From Oceanihabitans sp. 2_MG-2023 (lineage in GTDB: Bacteria > Bacteroidota > Bacteroidia > Flavobacteriales > Flavobacteriaceae), in assembly GCF_030547245.1 (NCBI RefSeq), contig NZ_JAUOQT010000004.1, positions 67,001 to 131,000 on the forward strand: a stretch of DNA of 64,000 bases, given 5' to 3'. The position numbers and the translations under genes are program-made. The notes below the pieces were generated by a model. The model had not been told where the DNA came from and made no database searches. It worked only from the letters and a program-made list of their open reading frames with translations. Position 1 is the first letter of the stretch; every line of letters starts with the position of its first letter. Shown one piece after another: positions 18,331 to 26,855 of this stretch.

Positions 18331-20082
18331 TTAATTGATTAGATATCCAAAATAACCCAAAATAAGGATAATGGATAGTAGAGTAAATTTACTATTATTT
18401 TTTAAGTCTTTAAAAGAAATAAGCAACGAAATTGCCATTACTATCATACATCCAACAAAATTTAACCATAAAAAAGGAAGGTTTATTATTTCGTATTGAT
18501 TTAAAAGAAACAAACTAATAACAACCACTTGCGTTATTAATGCTGCTACAAATACCGCATTTGCTTTTACTGTTTTAAAGAAAAAGGCAAGAAGAAAAAT
18601 ACCCAAAACATTACCATAAAAAATAGAGCCTATTATATTTACTAGTTGAATTAAATTTTCGGCAAGATTGGCTACGCAAGCAACACCAATAGCAATAATT
18701 CCCCAAGCAAGAGTAAACAATCTAGACGTTTTAACCATTTCTTTCTCAGTCTTTTCGCTAGTGTTACGTTTGTATAAATCTATAGTAGTTGTACTTGCTA
18801 ATGCATTAAGTTCACTAGAAGTACTAGACATTGCAGCACTTAATATTACAGCTAGAAGTAAGCCAATTAAACCTCTTGGTAAGTTGTTTAATATAAAATG
18901 AATAAACACATAATCTTTATCGTTGCTTTCTACTTTTACTTGCTGCGCTTTACCAGCTTTTTCTATTAAAATTTTGGCTTCGTTTCTAATATCATCATTG
19001 GCTTGATTGGCTATATGAATGTAGTTTTTTAGCTGTTCTGTTTCCGAAGTAGTGTACTTATCAATTAGAATTTGTTTGTCTTTAAAAATCTTTTCTTGTT
19101 CTAGTTGAAGATTTTTATATTGTTCCGCATACTCCGAATTTAAAACCAATTCAGTAGCTGTAGGATTGAAATTTACAGGAGCAGGATTAAATTGATAAAA
19201 AACAAAAACCATAACTCCAACTAGTAAAATAAAGAATTGCATAGGTACTTTTAATAAGCCGTTAAAGACTAAACCTAATTGCATTTCTTTTAATGATTTA
19301 CCAGATAAATATCGTTGTACCTGACTTTGGTCGGTACCAAAATAGGAAAGCATTAAAAAAGTACCACCAATAATTCCAGACCAAAATGTATATCGATTGT
19401 TTAAGTTGAAAGAGAAGTCTAAAACTTCCATTTTTCCGCTAGCTCCTGCAATATTTAATGCTTTCGAAAAAGTTATATCTGCAGGAAGTTTGCTGATAAT
19501 AAGAATAAAAGCAATTACCATTCCTGTGAAAATAACCACCATCTGGTGTTTTTGTGTGACGTTTACAGCACGTGTACCACCAGAAACGGTATAAATAATT
19601 ACAAGAACCCCAATGATGATGTTTAGTAATAATAAATTCCATCCAAGAACTGCCGATAATATAATTGCAGGAGCAAAAATAGTAATTCCTGCAGCTAAGC
19701 CACGTTGAATTAAAAATAGAATAGCAGTTAGTGTTCTGGTTTTAAGGTCGAATCTGGTTTCTAAAAACTCATAAGCGGTATATACTTTCAGTTTATGATA
19801 TAATGGAATAAATACCATGCAAATCACTACCATTGCTATTGGTAAGCCAAAATAGAATTGCACAAACCCCATGCCGTCATTAAATGCTTGTCCTGGAGTA
19901 GAAAGAAAGGTGATGGCACTCGCTTGTGTTGCCATTACAGACAAACCAATAGTCCACCATTTGGAAGAATTTCCACCTCTTAAATAATCTTGTACATTTT
20001 TACTGCCTCGAGTTTGCCAAGTTCCATAACCAACAATAAGTAATAAGGTACTTATAAGTACGATCCAATCTAATGTTTGCAT
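18331..20082 (-). CDS. sodium:solute symporter family protein
   Basis: 583-residue inner-membrane transporter of the SSS family with about 13 hydrophobic segments, starting LDWIVLISTLLLIVGYGTWQ. Family segments seen: LSVMATQASAITFLSTPGQAF, FGTDQSQVQRYLSGKSLKEMQ, and AAMSSTSSELNALASTTTIDL. A hydrophilic Lys/Glu-rich loop of about 90 residues (roughly 300-390) interrupts the membrane core. The substrate is not identifiable (sugars, nucleosides and amino acids all occur). A 33-residue membrane peptide gene lies three bases upstream on the same strand. Confidence 0.88.
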   Translation of the reverse strand: MQTLDWIVLISTLLLIVGYGTWQTRGSKNVQDYLRGGNSSKWWTIGLSVMATQASAITFLSTPGQAFNDGMGFVQFYFGLPIAMVVICMVFIPLYHKLKVYTAYEFLETRFDLKTRTLTAILFLIQRGLAAGITIFAPAIILSAVLGWNLLLLNIIIGVLVIIYTVSGGTRAVNVTQKHQMVVIFTGMVIAFILIISKLPADITFSKALNIAGASGKMEVLDFSFNLNNRYTFWSGIIGGTFLMLSYFGTDQSQVQRYLSGKSLKEMQLGLVFNGLLKVPMQFFILLVGVMVFVFYQFNPAPVNFNPTATELVLNSEYAEQYKNLQLEQEKIFKDKQILIDKYTTSETEQLKNYIHIANQANDDIRNEAKILIEKAGKAQQVKVESNDKDYVFIHFILNNLPRGLIGLLLAVILSAAMSSTSSELNALASTTTIDLYKRNTSEKTEKEMVKTSRLFTLAWGIIAIGVACVANLAENLIQLVNIIGSIFYGNVLGIFLLAFFFKTVKANAVFVAALITQVVVISLFLLNQYEIINLPFLWLNFVGCMIVMAISLLISFKDLKNNSKFTLLSIILILGYFGYLIN

Positions 20083-20085
20083 AGT

Positions 20086-20187
20086 TTATAAGGCTTTGGT
20101 TATAAAGTAAAATGCAATAATATAGACTGCGTTTGCAACAAGTATTAAAGTATACATGTTATTCCATTTATATTTTGGTTGGTTCAT
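20086..20187 (-). CDS. small single-span membrane protein (33 aa) beside SSS symporter
   Basis: Frame ATG (20185-20187) to TAA, protein MNQPKYKWNNMYTLILVAN then AVYIIAFYFITKAL. It has a polar 10-residue N-terminus and one hydrophobic helix ending in Lys-Ala-Leu. It lies between the PIG-L deacetylase and the symporter, 11 bp and 3 bp away, all on the same strand, so it is very likely co-translated. Small accessory subunits are known for other symporter families. No family was recognised for this one; the role as symporter subunit is inference from position. Confidence 0.6.
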   Translation of the reverse strand: MNQPKYKWNNMYTLILVANAVYIIAFYFITKAL

Positions 20188-20198
20188 TGCGGTTATTT

Positions 20199-22724
20199 TT
20201 AATTTTTTATTGTGTTTACTGCATGTATATTCTCTTTTCCTATACTTAACATATTTGCAAATAATCGGTAAGCGCCAGAAACTCCAGCAGGAAACTCTCT
20301 AAAGAAACTTAATCCGGTATATATATAATAACCTTTGCCATGTTTTGCAACCAGTAAACTTCCTTTTTTAGCAGATTCTCCTTTGTCATGCATTGATAAA
20401 ATAGGAGTAAACTCTTTAGACCATTTATCCGGAAAATACAAACCACGTTCTTGTGTCCAGCCTTCAAAATCTTTTTCAGTTATTTTATTTGGAAAATTTA
20501 ATAGCTCATGTTCTGGTTTTAATAAGGTAACTTTTGCGTTTTCGTCGGTAACACGATCTCTAGAAAGGGTTAAAGAATAAGGAGCAAGTTGCTCTGTTTT
20601 TAATCTTCGGTTAGTATTATATTGCACAATCATGTTTCCACCATTAGCGACAAAATCGAATAATATTTGTTGTTTAAATTTTAAAGCTTCAACGGTGTTG
20701 TATGCACGAATACCAACTACAACAGCATCAAATTTGCTTAAGGTTTCGGTATTAATATCTTCTGGTTTTATAGTTACTACGTTGTAACCAATTTGTTGTA
20801 AACTCTCAGGGATCACATCTCCAGCGCCTTCAATATACGCGATGTTTTCTCCTTTTTTTTGAATATCTAATCGAACAATTTTACTTTCACTAGGCAATAA
20901 AACCGTTTGAAACGGAATGTGATCGTATTCCATTTCAATAAGTTCCTTAGTGTAGGTTTTATCTGCAACATGAACCATTGGGGTTATTAGTCCTTCACTT
21001 TGATTTTTAGGAGGAATAATAGTAAATATTAGGGTTTGTTCTTGTCCTTTATTAGCGATGGCAAATTTTTGCTTTTCGGGAAAAACACTCCATCCATTAG
21101 GATATGCAATTTCTACAAAACCTTCAAGATTATCTCTTCCAGCTTTTACAAGTACAGGGATTTCTTTTGGCTTATCGTTCTCAAAAATTATTACTTTTTC
21201 TGCTATTTTGGCCGAAGCTTCTGTGATAATTTCAAAAGGTTTGTATACTTCTCCTTTTACAGGATCATTGGTTTTATAGATAATTGGTTTTGTGTACGAA
21301 ATTGCGATACCTTGTATGTTTAAGCCAAAAGTTACATTAAAATATCGAGGTGTTTCTGGCTTGCCTATCCAACTTTTATCGTTTACTTGGTACATGCCAA
21401 GCGTTCCTTTTTTTGTTAGCCAATATGGTGTTGTTGGTTCTTGGTCTTTCTTTACAGAAAAAGATTTTTTAAGCCCTATTTTTTCGTTTTTGACTAATGT
21501 TTTTTCTTCTAAAAGAGGAGTTTCATTATTAATTTGTAAGGTTTTTAATTGTACATTTTCAGAAGCCCTGTTAATAAGTTCAATGTTTAAATGAACAGTT
21601 TCATTTGCTGTAGCATGATTGTTTTCGGCTGCAGCTTCTAAATATAAACCAGCACAATTATATATAAGGTTTTTAATTTCTTCGGATTTGATTTGCTTCC
21701 AATGATTGTCTTCTAATTTTTCAATGCGCTGGTAAGCTTTCAATAGTTCTGGAATAGAAGCGGAAGGATTTGTGAAGTCGAAATCTTTTTCTACTTGATA
21801 TAAAATATTTCCTATTGCATTACCTCCAGAAACACGGTTCCATGTAGTATCTATTCCTTCAAAAATATTGTTTTTATCCTTAGGTATTTCTCCTTTAATT
21901 AATTCGATATACTCTTGTTGACTTCCACGTGTTCCTGTATTACCGAAGCCTTGCGATTTATGCTGACTTCTACTAAGTGATGCAATTTCGGTGTTACTTA
22001 AACCATTGGAAGCATAATAAGTACCAATATCAAAGTTTAAAAGTTTGCTCTTGTCGGCCTTGTCAAATTTTTCTTGGCTGCCATAAAACCACCAAGAAGT
22101 ATTAAAAAACTCACGGTTTGGTTGCCAAGTTCCATGTTTTTTTACCTGCTCAGGATAAATAGAAGGATTGTTCGCTAAATCAAAAGCTTCTACACTTAAC
22201 ATAGCAGAACTTGTATGATGCCCATGAGTGGTTCCTGGACTTCTGTGGTCAAAACGATTAATAATAATATCTGGTTTAAATTGTCTAATAGCTAAAACTA
22301 CATCACTTAAAACTTCTTCTTTGTTCCAAATAGCCAATGTTTCGTCTGGATGTTTAGAATAGCCAAAATCGTTCGCTCTGGTAAAGCGTTGTTCTCCTCC
22401 ATCTGTTCTTCTAGCTGCAAGTAATTCTTGAGTTCTTATTACTCCAAGAAGTTCTCTAATTTCTGGACCAATTAAGTTTTGCCCTCCATCACCACGAGTT
22501 AGGGAAAGGTAAGCAGTGCGAGCTTTTACATGGTTTGCCATATAAGAGATTAATCGCGTATTTTCGTCATCGGGATGGGCTGCAACATATAATACAGAAC
22601 CTAAAAAATTAAGCTTTTTTAAAGATTCGAAAATCTCTGAAGCATTAGGTTTTTTAGGTTGTTGTGCTTGTGTGCTTGTTATTGTAAAAAAAGAAATAAA
22701 TAAATAGAGTAGTAGCTTTCGCAT
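20199..22724 (-). CDS. PIG-L family deacetylase, secreted, with amidotransferase-like C-terminus
   Basis: About 841 residues from the chosen ATG at 22722-22724 (MRKLLLYLFISFFTITSTQA signal peptide); an in-frame ATG at 22748 adds eight residues. The PIG-L domain has AAHPDDENTR (His50, Asp52, Asp53) and RSPGTTHGHHTSS with the third zinc His, a zinc-dependent N-acetyl-sugar deacetylase fold. A beta-rich middle is followed by a C-terminal class-I-glutamine-amidotransferase-like domain (VVTIKPEDINTETLSKFDAV; GGNMIVQYNTNRR). Substrate unknown, acting outside the cytoplasm. It heads a likely operon with the small protein and the symporter, suggesting uptake of its product. Confidence 0.82.
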   Translation of the reverse strand: MRKLLLYLFISFFTITSTQAQQPKKPNASEIFESLKKLNFLGSVLYVAAHPDDENTRLISYMANHVKARTAYLSLTRGDGGQNLIGPEIRELLGVIRTQELLAARRTDGGEQRFTRANDFGYSKHPDETLAIWNKEEVLSDVVLAIRQFKPDIIINRFDHRSPGTTHGHHTSSAMLSVEAFDLANNPSIYPEQVKKHGTWQPNREFFNTSWWFYGSQEKFDKADKSKLLNFDIGTYYASNGLSNTEIASLSRSQHKSQGFGNTGTRGSQQEYIELIKGEIPKDKNNIFEGIDTTWNRVSGGNAIGNILYQVEKDFDFTNPSASIPELLKAYQRIEKLEDNHWKQIKSEEIKNLIYNCAGLYLEAAAENNHATANETVHLNIELINRASENVQLKTLQINNETPLLEEKTLVKNEKIGLKKSFSVKKDQEPTTPYWLTKKGTLGMYQVNDKSWIGKPETPRYFNVTFGLNIQGIAISYTKPIIYKTNDPVKGEVYKPFEIITEASAKIAEKVIIFENDKPKEIPVLVKAGRDNLEGFVEIAYPNGWSVFPEKQKFAIANKGQEQTLIFTIIPPKNQSEGLITPMVHVADKTYTKELIEMEYDHIPFQTVLLPSESKIVRLDIQKKGENIAYIEGAGDVIPESLQQIGYNVVTIKPEDINTETLSKFDAVVVGIRAYNTVEALKFKQQILFDFVANGGNMIVQYNTNRRLKTEQLAPYSLTLSRDRVTDENAKVTLLKPEHELLNFPNKITEKDFEGWTQERGLYFPDKWSKEFTPILSMHDKGESAKKGSLLVAKHGKGYYIYTGLSFFREFPAGVSGAYRLFANMLSIGKENIHAVNTIKN

Positions 22725-22803
22725 CATTTTGGTTCGTTTATTAACCAAATATAAAAAAGTTACTACCGAGTAGAATGCTTTTAATCTTTATTTAACTTTA
22801 TAT

Positions 22804-23349
22804 TTAAATAAGATCGGAACCATGTTCAAAATCTTCGATAGCATCTTTTTCTATAAGGGTAACTGCCTTTTGTAGAATAAGATTATTAGGGTAAGTAACT
22901 AAATCACCATTATCTTGTCTTAAGTGTAGTTGAAACGCTCTAATGTCTTCAATAATAGCCTCTATGGGAAAGTCTTTGTCGTGTATTTGAATTTTATCTC
23001 CAACTTTATATGGAAACGAGAAAAACATAATGACACCAGAAGTGATGTTGCTTAATATAGACCAAACAGCAAATAGTGCAACTCCAATAACTGCAAAAAC
23101 AGAAGAAAAAACTAACGCAAGATTTTTAAATTCTGCACCAAAAATAAAAGCTAAAATGAGTGTTAGAATTAAGAAGAGTGTTACAGATGAATATCTAATT
23201 ATTAAGTGAATTCTTGCATCATTAATTCCAGATTTTCTTCCAATTTTTCGAATAGAAAATTTTTGTATGGTCCAAATAATAAAAAAGATGCCTAATACAA
23301 TTAAGGCGTTTATAAATTGGTCACTAAGTGAGCTAAAAATATCTTTCAT
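22804..23349 (-). CDS. small MscS-family mechanosensitive channel protein
   Basis: 181 residues, inner membrane. Hydrophobic helices at about 12-28, 46-66 and 72-105, the last glycine/alanine-rich and leading into the MscS beta domain (SFPYKVGDKIQIHDKDFPIEAIIEDI; GDLVTYPNNLILQKAV). It lacks the long C-terminal domain of E. coli MscS (286 residues), typical of short flavobacterial versions. Function as an osmotic safety valve is inferred from family. Confidence 0.85.
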   Translation of the reverse strand: MKDIFSSLSDQFINALIVLGIFFIIWTIQKFSIRKIGRKSGINDARIHLIIRYSSVTLFLILTLILAFIFGAEFKNLALVFSSVFAVIGVALFAVWSILSNITSGVIMFFSFPYKVGDKIQIHDKDFPIEAIIEDIRAFQLHLRQDNGDLVTYPNNLILQKAVTLIEKDAIEDFEHGSDLI

Positions 23350-23408
23350 AATTTAAAATAAAATGCAAAGATAAATTAGAATTAGTTCTTAAAAACAAAA
23401 AGTAGAAG

Positions 23409-23996
23409 TTAGTTTGTAATTTCTAACAAAGCTTGATACACTAAATGAAGCGGTAAACCCATTACATTATAATGAGACCCTTCAATTTTTGTAATAGCGA
23501 TATAGCCAATCCAATCTTGAATACCATAAGCACCAGCTTTGTCGTATGGTTTATAGTTGTCTAAGTAGTAATTTATTTCTATATCAGAAAGTGCTTTAAA
23601 AGTAACTTTTGTTACAGCACTTACTGTTTTTTCTGAAGTTTTTGTTGTAAAACAAACCGAAGTAATTACTTCGTGGGTAGCATTACTTAACGATTTTAAT
23701 ATTTGAAAAGCATCGTCTTTATCTCTCGGTTTCCCTAAGGCTTTTTCGTTATGCCATACAATGGTGTCACTAGTAACTAGAATGTCTTTTTCTTGTAATT
23801 CTGTTTTAAACGGAAGCGATTTTAATTGCGCTAAATAATCTGTTATTTCAAAATGACGGAGCCTATCAGGATATTCTTCAACAACCGGTTTTAATTGAAT
23901 TTTAAAATCCAGATCTAAATCCGAGAAAAACTTTTGTCGTCTAGGTGAAGCAGATGCAAGAATTAGATTGTGGTTTTTTAGTTTTTCTTTCAACAT
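23409..23996 (-). CDS. maf: Maf family nucleoside triphosphate pyrophosphatase
   Basis: 195 residues. LILASASPRRQKFF at the N-terminus, SDTIVWHNEKALGKPRD with the catalytic Asp, and DKAGAYGIQDWIGYIAITKIEGS match the Maf/YhdE family, which hydrolyses dTTP, UTP and modified pyrimidine nucleotides. It overlaps the UbiA-family gene upstream by one base and is translationally coupled to it. Confidence 0.94.
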   Translation of the reverse strand: MLKEKLKNHNLILASASPRRQKFFSDLDLDFKIQLKPVVEEYPDRLRHFEITDYLAQLKSLPFKTELQEKDILVTSDTIVWHNEKALGKPRDKDDAFQILKSLSNATHEVITSVCFTTKTSEKTVSAVTKVTFKALSDIEINYYLDNYKPYDKAGAYGIQDWIGYIAITKIEGSHYNVMGLPLHLVYQALLEITN

Positions 23997-24910
23997 TATT
24001 TTAAAATTAAAGGGTAAAGTAGCATCGATAACATGCCAAAAAGCATGACCAGTTTCAATATAATACTAATATGTGCATATTCTTTTTTTGTTTTTGCTGA
24101 AAACAGTTTTATGCTAATGTAAATAAGTGGCGCTACTATGAATAGTAAAAAGTAAGCTACAGCAATTTCTTGTTTGTATAAAAAAGTAGTGATGTAAAAT
24201 ACAACGCCAACTATTGGTATTAAAGAAAAAACGAAAATAACTTTATTAGCACGATCTCTTCCAATGGCAATTGGTAACGTGTTTCTACCTGCTTTATAAT
24301 CTCCATCGATATCTTCGATGTCTTTTACCATTTCTCGAATTAGATTAATTATAAATGCAAAAAACGCATAATCTAGAATAATCTTGAAGAAAGTAATTTG
24401 TGCTTCTTTGTTTGCAGCGGTTATTGCAGGTAGTAAATCGAAGATGCCAACAATAATTAAACTTAAAGCTACTAAAATAGAGATGACGACATTTCCTATC
24501 AAAGGAATTTGTTTTAAATAGGAAGCATACATATAAAGTAGCGCAGAAATAATAACAAATAAAGTAAAAAAAGGACTTTTCCCAACCACATGCGATAAAT
24601 AAAAACCAAGAGCAACACCTATAAAATTAAAAGCAAAAAATAGGTTGTATGCTGTTTTTTCGGAAATAGATTTACCTACAGTTACCCGATTTGGTTTATT
24701 AATTAAATCGGTTTCTATGTCATAGATGTCATTAATTATATTTCCTGCTGCAGCCAAACAAAGTGTCGCTAAAATTAAAATAAATAAACCCATGCCATTT
24801 AAAGTAATAGTAACGCCAAAAGGTTCCAAAAGCGCATATTTTATGAGTAATTGCACCAATACAATTAATAAGAGGTTTTTCCAGCGAATTAGGTTTAATA
24901 TGCTTTGCAT
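23996..24910 (-). CDS. UbiA family prenyltransferase (geranylgeranylglycerol-phosphate synthase-like)
   Basis: 304-residue integral membrane protein with about eight or nine helices. The two Asp-rich motifs are NIINDIYDIETDLINKPNR (about 59-77) and DIEDIDGDYKAGRNTLP, which bind the Mg-prenyl diphosphate. The Flavobacteriia family at this position, between maf and a KdsC-like gene, is usually called geranylgeranylglycerol-phosphate geranylgeranyltransferase, but the acceptor cannot be read from sequence. Coupled to maf downstream by a one-base overlap. Confidence 0.85.
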   Translation of the reverse strand: MQSILNLIRWKNLLLIVLVQLLIKYALLEPFGVTITLNGMGLFILILATLCLAAAGNIINDIYDIETDLINKPNRVTVGKSISEKTAYNLFFAFNFIGVALGFYLSHVVGKSPFFTLFVIISALLYMYASYLKQIPLIGNVVISILVALSLIIVGIFDLLPAITAANKEAQITFFKIILDYAFFAFIINLIREMVKDIEDIDGDYKAGRNTLPIAIGRDRANKVIFVFSLIPIVGVVFYITTFLYKQEIAVAYFLLFIVAPLIYISIKLFSAKTKKEYAHISIILKLVMLFGMLSMLLYPLILK

Positions 24911-24985
24911 TATTTTAAAGAATAATTAATATGAAATAATTAAAGTGTTTTAATCTGTTTGTTAATGCTTTTACTTAACAACGAA

Positions 24986-25516
24986 CTAATCATATTTAGC
25001 ATCAAAATTACCATCCCATTTGCCTTGTACTTTTAGTACTTGCTCAATAACATCGCGAACAGCACCTTTTCCTCCATTTTTATGTGATATGTATTTAGAA
25101 ACCGCTTTCACTTCTGGTACTGCATCTTGAGGACTACATGGTAATCCTACTAGTTTCATAACAGGAATGTCTGGAATGTCATCTCCCATGTATAAAGCAT
25201 TTTCTAGCTTTAAATGGTGTTTTTTTAAATACGCATGAAGTTGTTCTATTTTATTATGCGAACCAAGATATACATCTGTAAGACCTAGATTTTCTAAACG
25301 TTTTCTAACACCTTCGTTACTTCCGCCAGAAATAATACAAATAGGATATCCTTTGTCTACTGCAGTTTTTAAAGCATAACCATCTTTAATGTTCATGGTT
25401 CGTAACATTTCTCCCGAAGTAGTAACGGTTACTGTTCCATCTGTTAAAACACCATCTACATCAAAGATTAGTGTTGTAATATTATTTAGGTATTCTTTGT
25501 AGCTTTTATCTTCCAT
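24986..25516 (-). CDS. HAD-IIIA phosphatase, KdsC-like
   Basis: 176 residues. The HAD nucleophile motif IFDVDGVLTDG gives Asp19 and Asp21; IISGGSNEGVRKRLENLG carries motif II and YMGDDIPDIPVM motif IV. There is no cap domain, as in 3-deoxy-D-manno-octulosonate-8-phosphate phosphatase (KdsC) for LPS core synthesis. It overlaps the DUF2520 gene by 11 bases. KdsC activity is likely but the family has other members. Confidence 0.85.
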   Translation of the reverse strand: MEDKSYKEYLNNITTLIFDVDGVLTDGTVTVTTSGEMLRTMNIKDGYALKTAVDKGYPICIISGGSNEGVRKRLENLGLTDVYLGSHNKIEQLHAYLKKHHLKLENALYMGDDIPDIPVMKLVGLPCSPQDAVPEVKAVSKYISHKNGGKGAVRDVIEQVLKVQGKWDGNFDAKYD

Positions 25517-26267
25517 GTGTTTTTTGTATCGATTTGGTTAGCAATTCGTAAACTTCTTTATGGTGTTTATCTGTTAATGCTTTTAAGTGTTTTTTTATTG
25601 TTTTTTTGTCGTTGCGCTTGGCAGGACCAGTTTGTGCTAGATAAGGAGAAATATCATCCAGTTTTCTAGCCGTTTCTTTAATTAAAGGTTTTAGTATTTC
25701 AAATTCGGCACTTTGAGATTCTGTTATTTCGTGTGCAATTCTGTAAATCTGATTGGTAAAATTATTTACAAAAACAGCTGCCAAATGCAAAGCAGCGCGT
25801 TGGTCACTATTTACTTTATGTGGTTGGCTGCCAATAGCTATTGCCAGTTTTTTTAAAATAGGGAGATCTTCTTTGTTTTTTAGCGCTTCTAAGCATAATG
25901 GAACATCCGAAAAATCTACACTCGCATTTTTACTAAACGTTTGTAGCGGATAGAATACACCGCGTTTATGTTTTTTATCAACGGCATATAAACTAACACT
26001 ACCAGAAGTATGAACAACCAATCTGTTTTCAAACGGAAGTTTAGAAGATAATTCTGCAACTACATCATCACTAACTGCAAGAATATATATATCTGCTTCT
26101 ACCAAATCTTCTAAATTATCGGTAATGGCAACTTTATTTTTATACTTTTCAATGGTTTTTAAACTCCTGTTATACCATTGTTTTACAGTTACTTCTTCTG
26201 CATTTGTAAATGCTTTATATAAGTGGGTTGCTACATTTCCTGCACCAAGTAATACTACGTCAATCAT
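25506..26267 (-). CDS. Rossmann-like and DUF2520 domain protein
   Basis: 253 residues. The N-terminal Rossmann fold has VVLLGAGNVATHLYKAF (NAD(P)-type glycine motif at 8-13) and YILAVSDDVV; VHTSGSVS is the family middle motif. The C-terminal DUF2520 helical domain begins near AALHLAAVFVNNFTNQ. These resemble 6-phosphogluconate or ketopantoate reductase-like enzymes, reaction unknown. First gene of a four-gene run (DUF2520, KdsC-like, UbiA, maf). Confidence 0.88.
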   Translation of the reverse strand: MIDVVLLGAGNVATHLYKAFTNAEEVTVKQWYNRSLKTIEKYKNKVAITDNLEDLVEADIYILAVSDDVVAELSSKLPFENRLVVHTSGSVSLYAVDKKHKRGVFYPLQTFSKNASVDFSDVPLCLEALKNKEDLPILKKLAIAIGSQPHKVNSDQRAALHLAAVFVNNFTNQIYRIAHEITESQSAEFEILKPLIKETARKLDDISPYLAQTGPAKRNDKKTIKKHLKALTDKHHKEVYELLTKSIQKTHGR

Positions 26268-26350
26268 TCTGCTAAAATAATAAGAATAATCAATTACTAA
26301 TTAATATTATTTAATTCCTTTATTCAAAATAAAAACTTAATTTCGAATTC

Positions 26351-26761
26351 ATGAATAAATCCGATATAAATACTAGAGAAGATATTTTTTTACTTGTTTC
26401 TACTTTTTATGATAAAGTTAGAGCAGATCTAACGCTTGGACCTTTTTTTAATGAAACCATTAAAGATTGGAGTGCTCATCTAGAACACTTAACTACGTTT
26501 TGGGAAACAAGTCTTTTTATGACCCGAAAATTAGAAAATAAATACCAAGGAAACCCTCTAGAAGCACATGTTAAAGTAGATAAACAGTTTAATCATACCA
26601 TCGATAATTTACATTTTGGATTATGGTTAAATTTATGGTATCAAACTTTAGATGAATTATTTGAAGGAGACATCACAGAGAATGCAAAACGAAGAGCAAG
26701 AAAAATGGGGACTTTTATGTATATGAATCTTTTTGCTGCACGTAAAAAAGATGAAATGTAA
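26351..26761 (+). CDS. group III truncated haemoglobin
   Basis: 136 residues with the 2-over-2 globin fold. FYDKVRADLTLGPFFNE carries Phe19-Tyr20 of helix B; HLEHLTTFWETSLF is the typical E-helix segment with Trp; His73 in LEAHVKV is the likely proximal haem ligand. Group III members bind O2/NO or sulfide; the real function is uncertain. It lies just before the cytochrome c maturation gene on the same strand. Confidence 0.88.
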   Translation: MNKSDINTREDIFLLVSTFYDKVRADLTLGPFFNETIKDWSAHLEHLTTFWETSLFMTRKLENKYQGNPLEAHVKVDKQFNHTIDNLHFGLWLNLWYQTLDELFEGDITENAKRRARKMGTFMYMNLFAARKKDEM

Positions 26762-26821
26762 ATCACGTATATTTTAACACAATATTTGTTTCGATTCGAT
26801 ACTTAAATAAACTAAAATCCG

Positions 26822-26829
26822 TAAATTTG
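26822..26829 (+). promoter_or_regulatory. candidate -7 promoter box
   Basis: TAAATTTG followed by CA, an exact TAnnTTTG match, 26 bp before the ATG at 26856. A -33 TTTG at the correct distance was not seen. Confidence 0.45.
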
Positions 26830-26855
26830 CACGAGCTAAAAATAAGCTTGTTATT

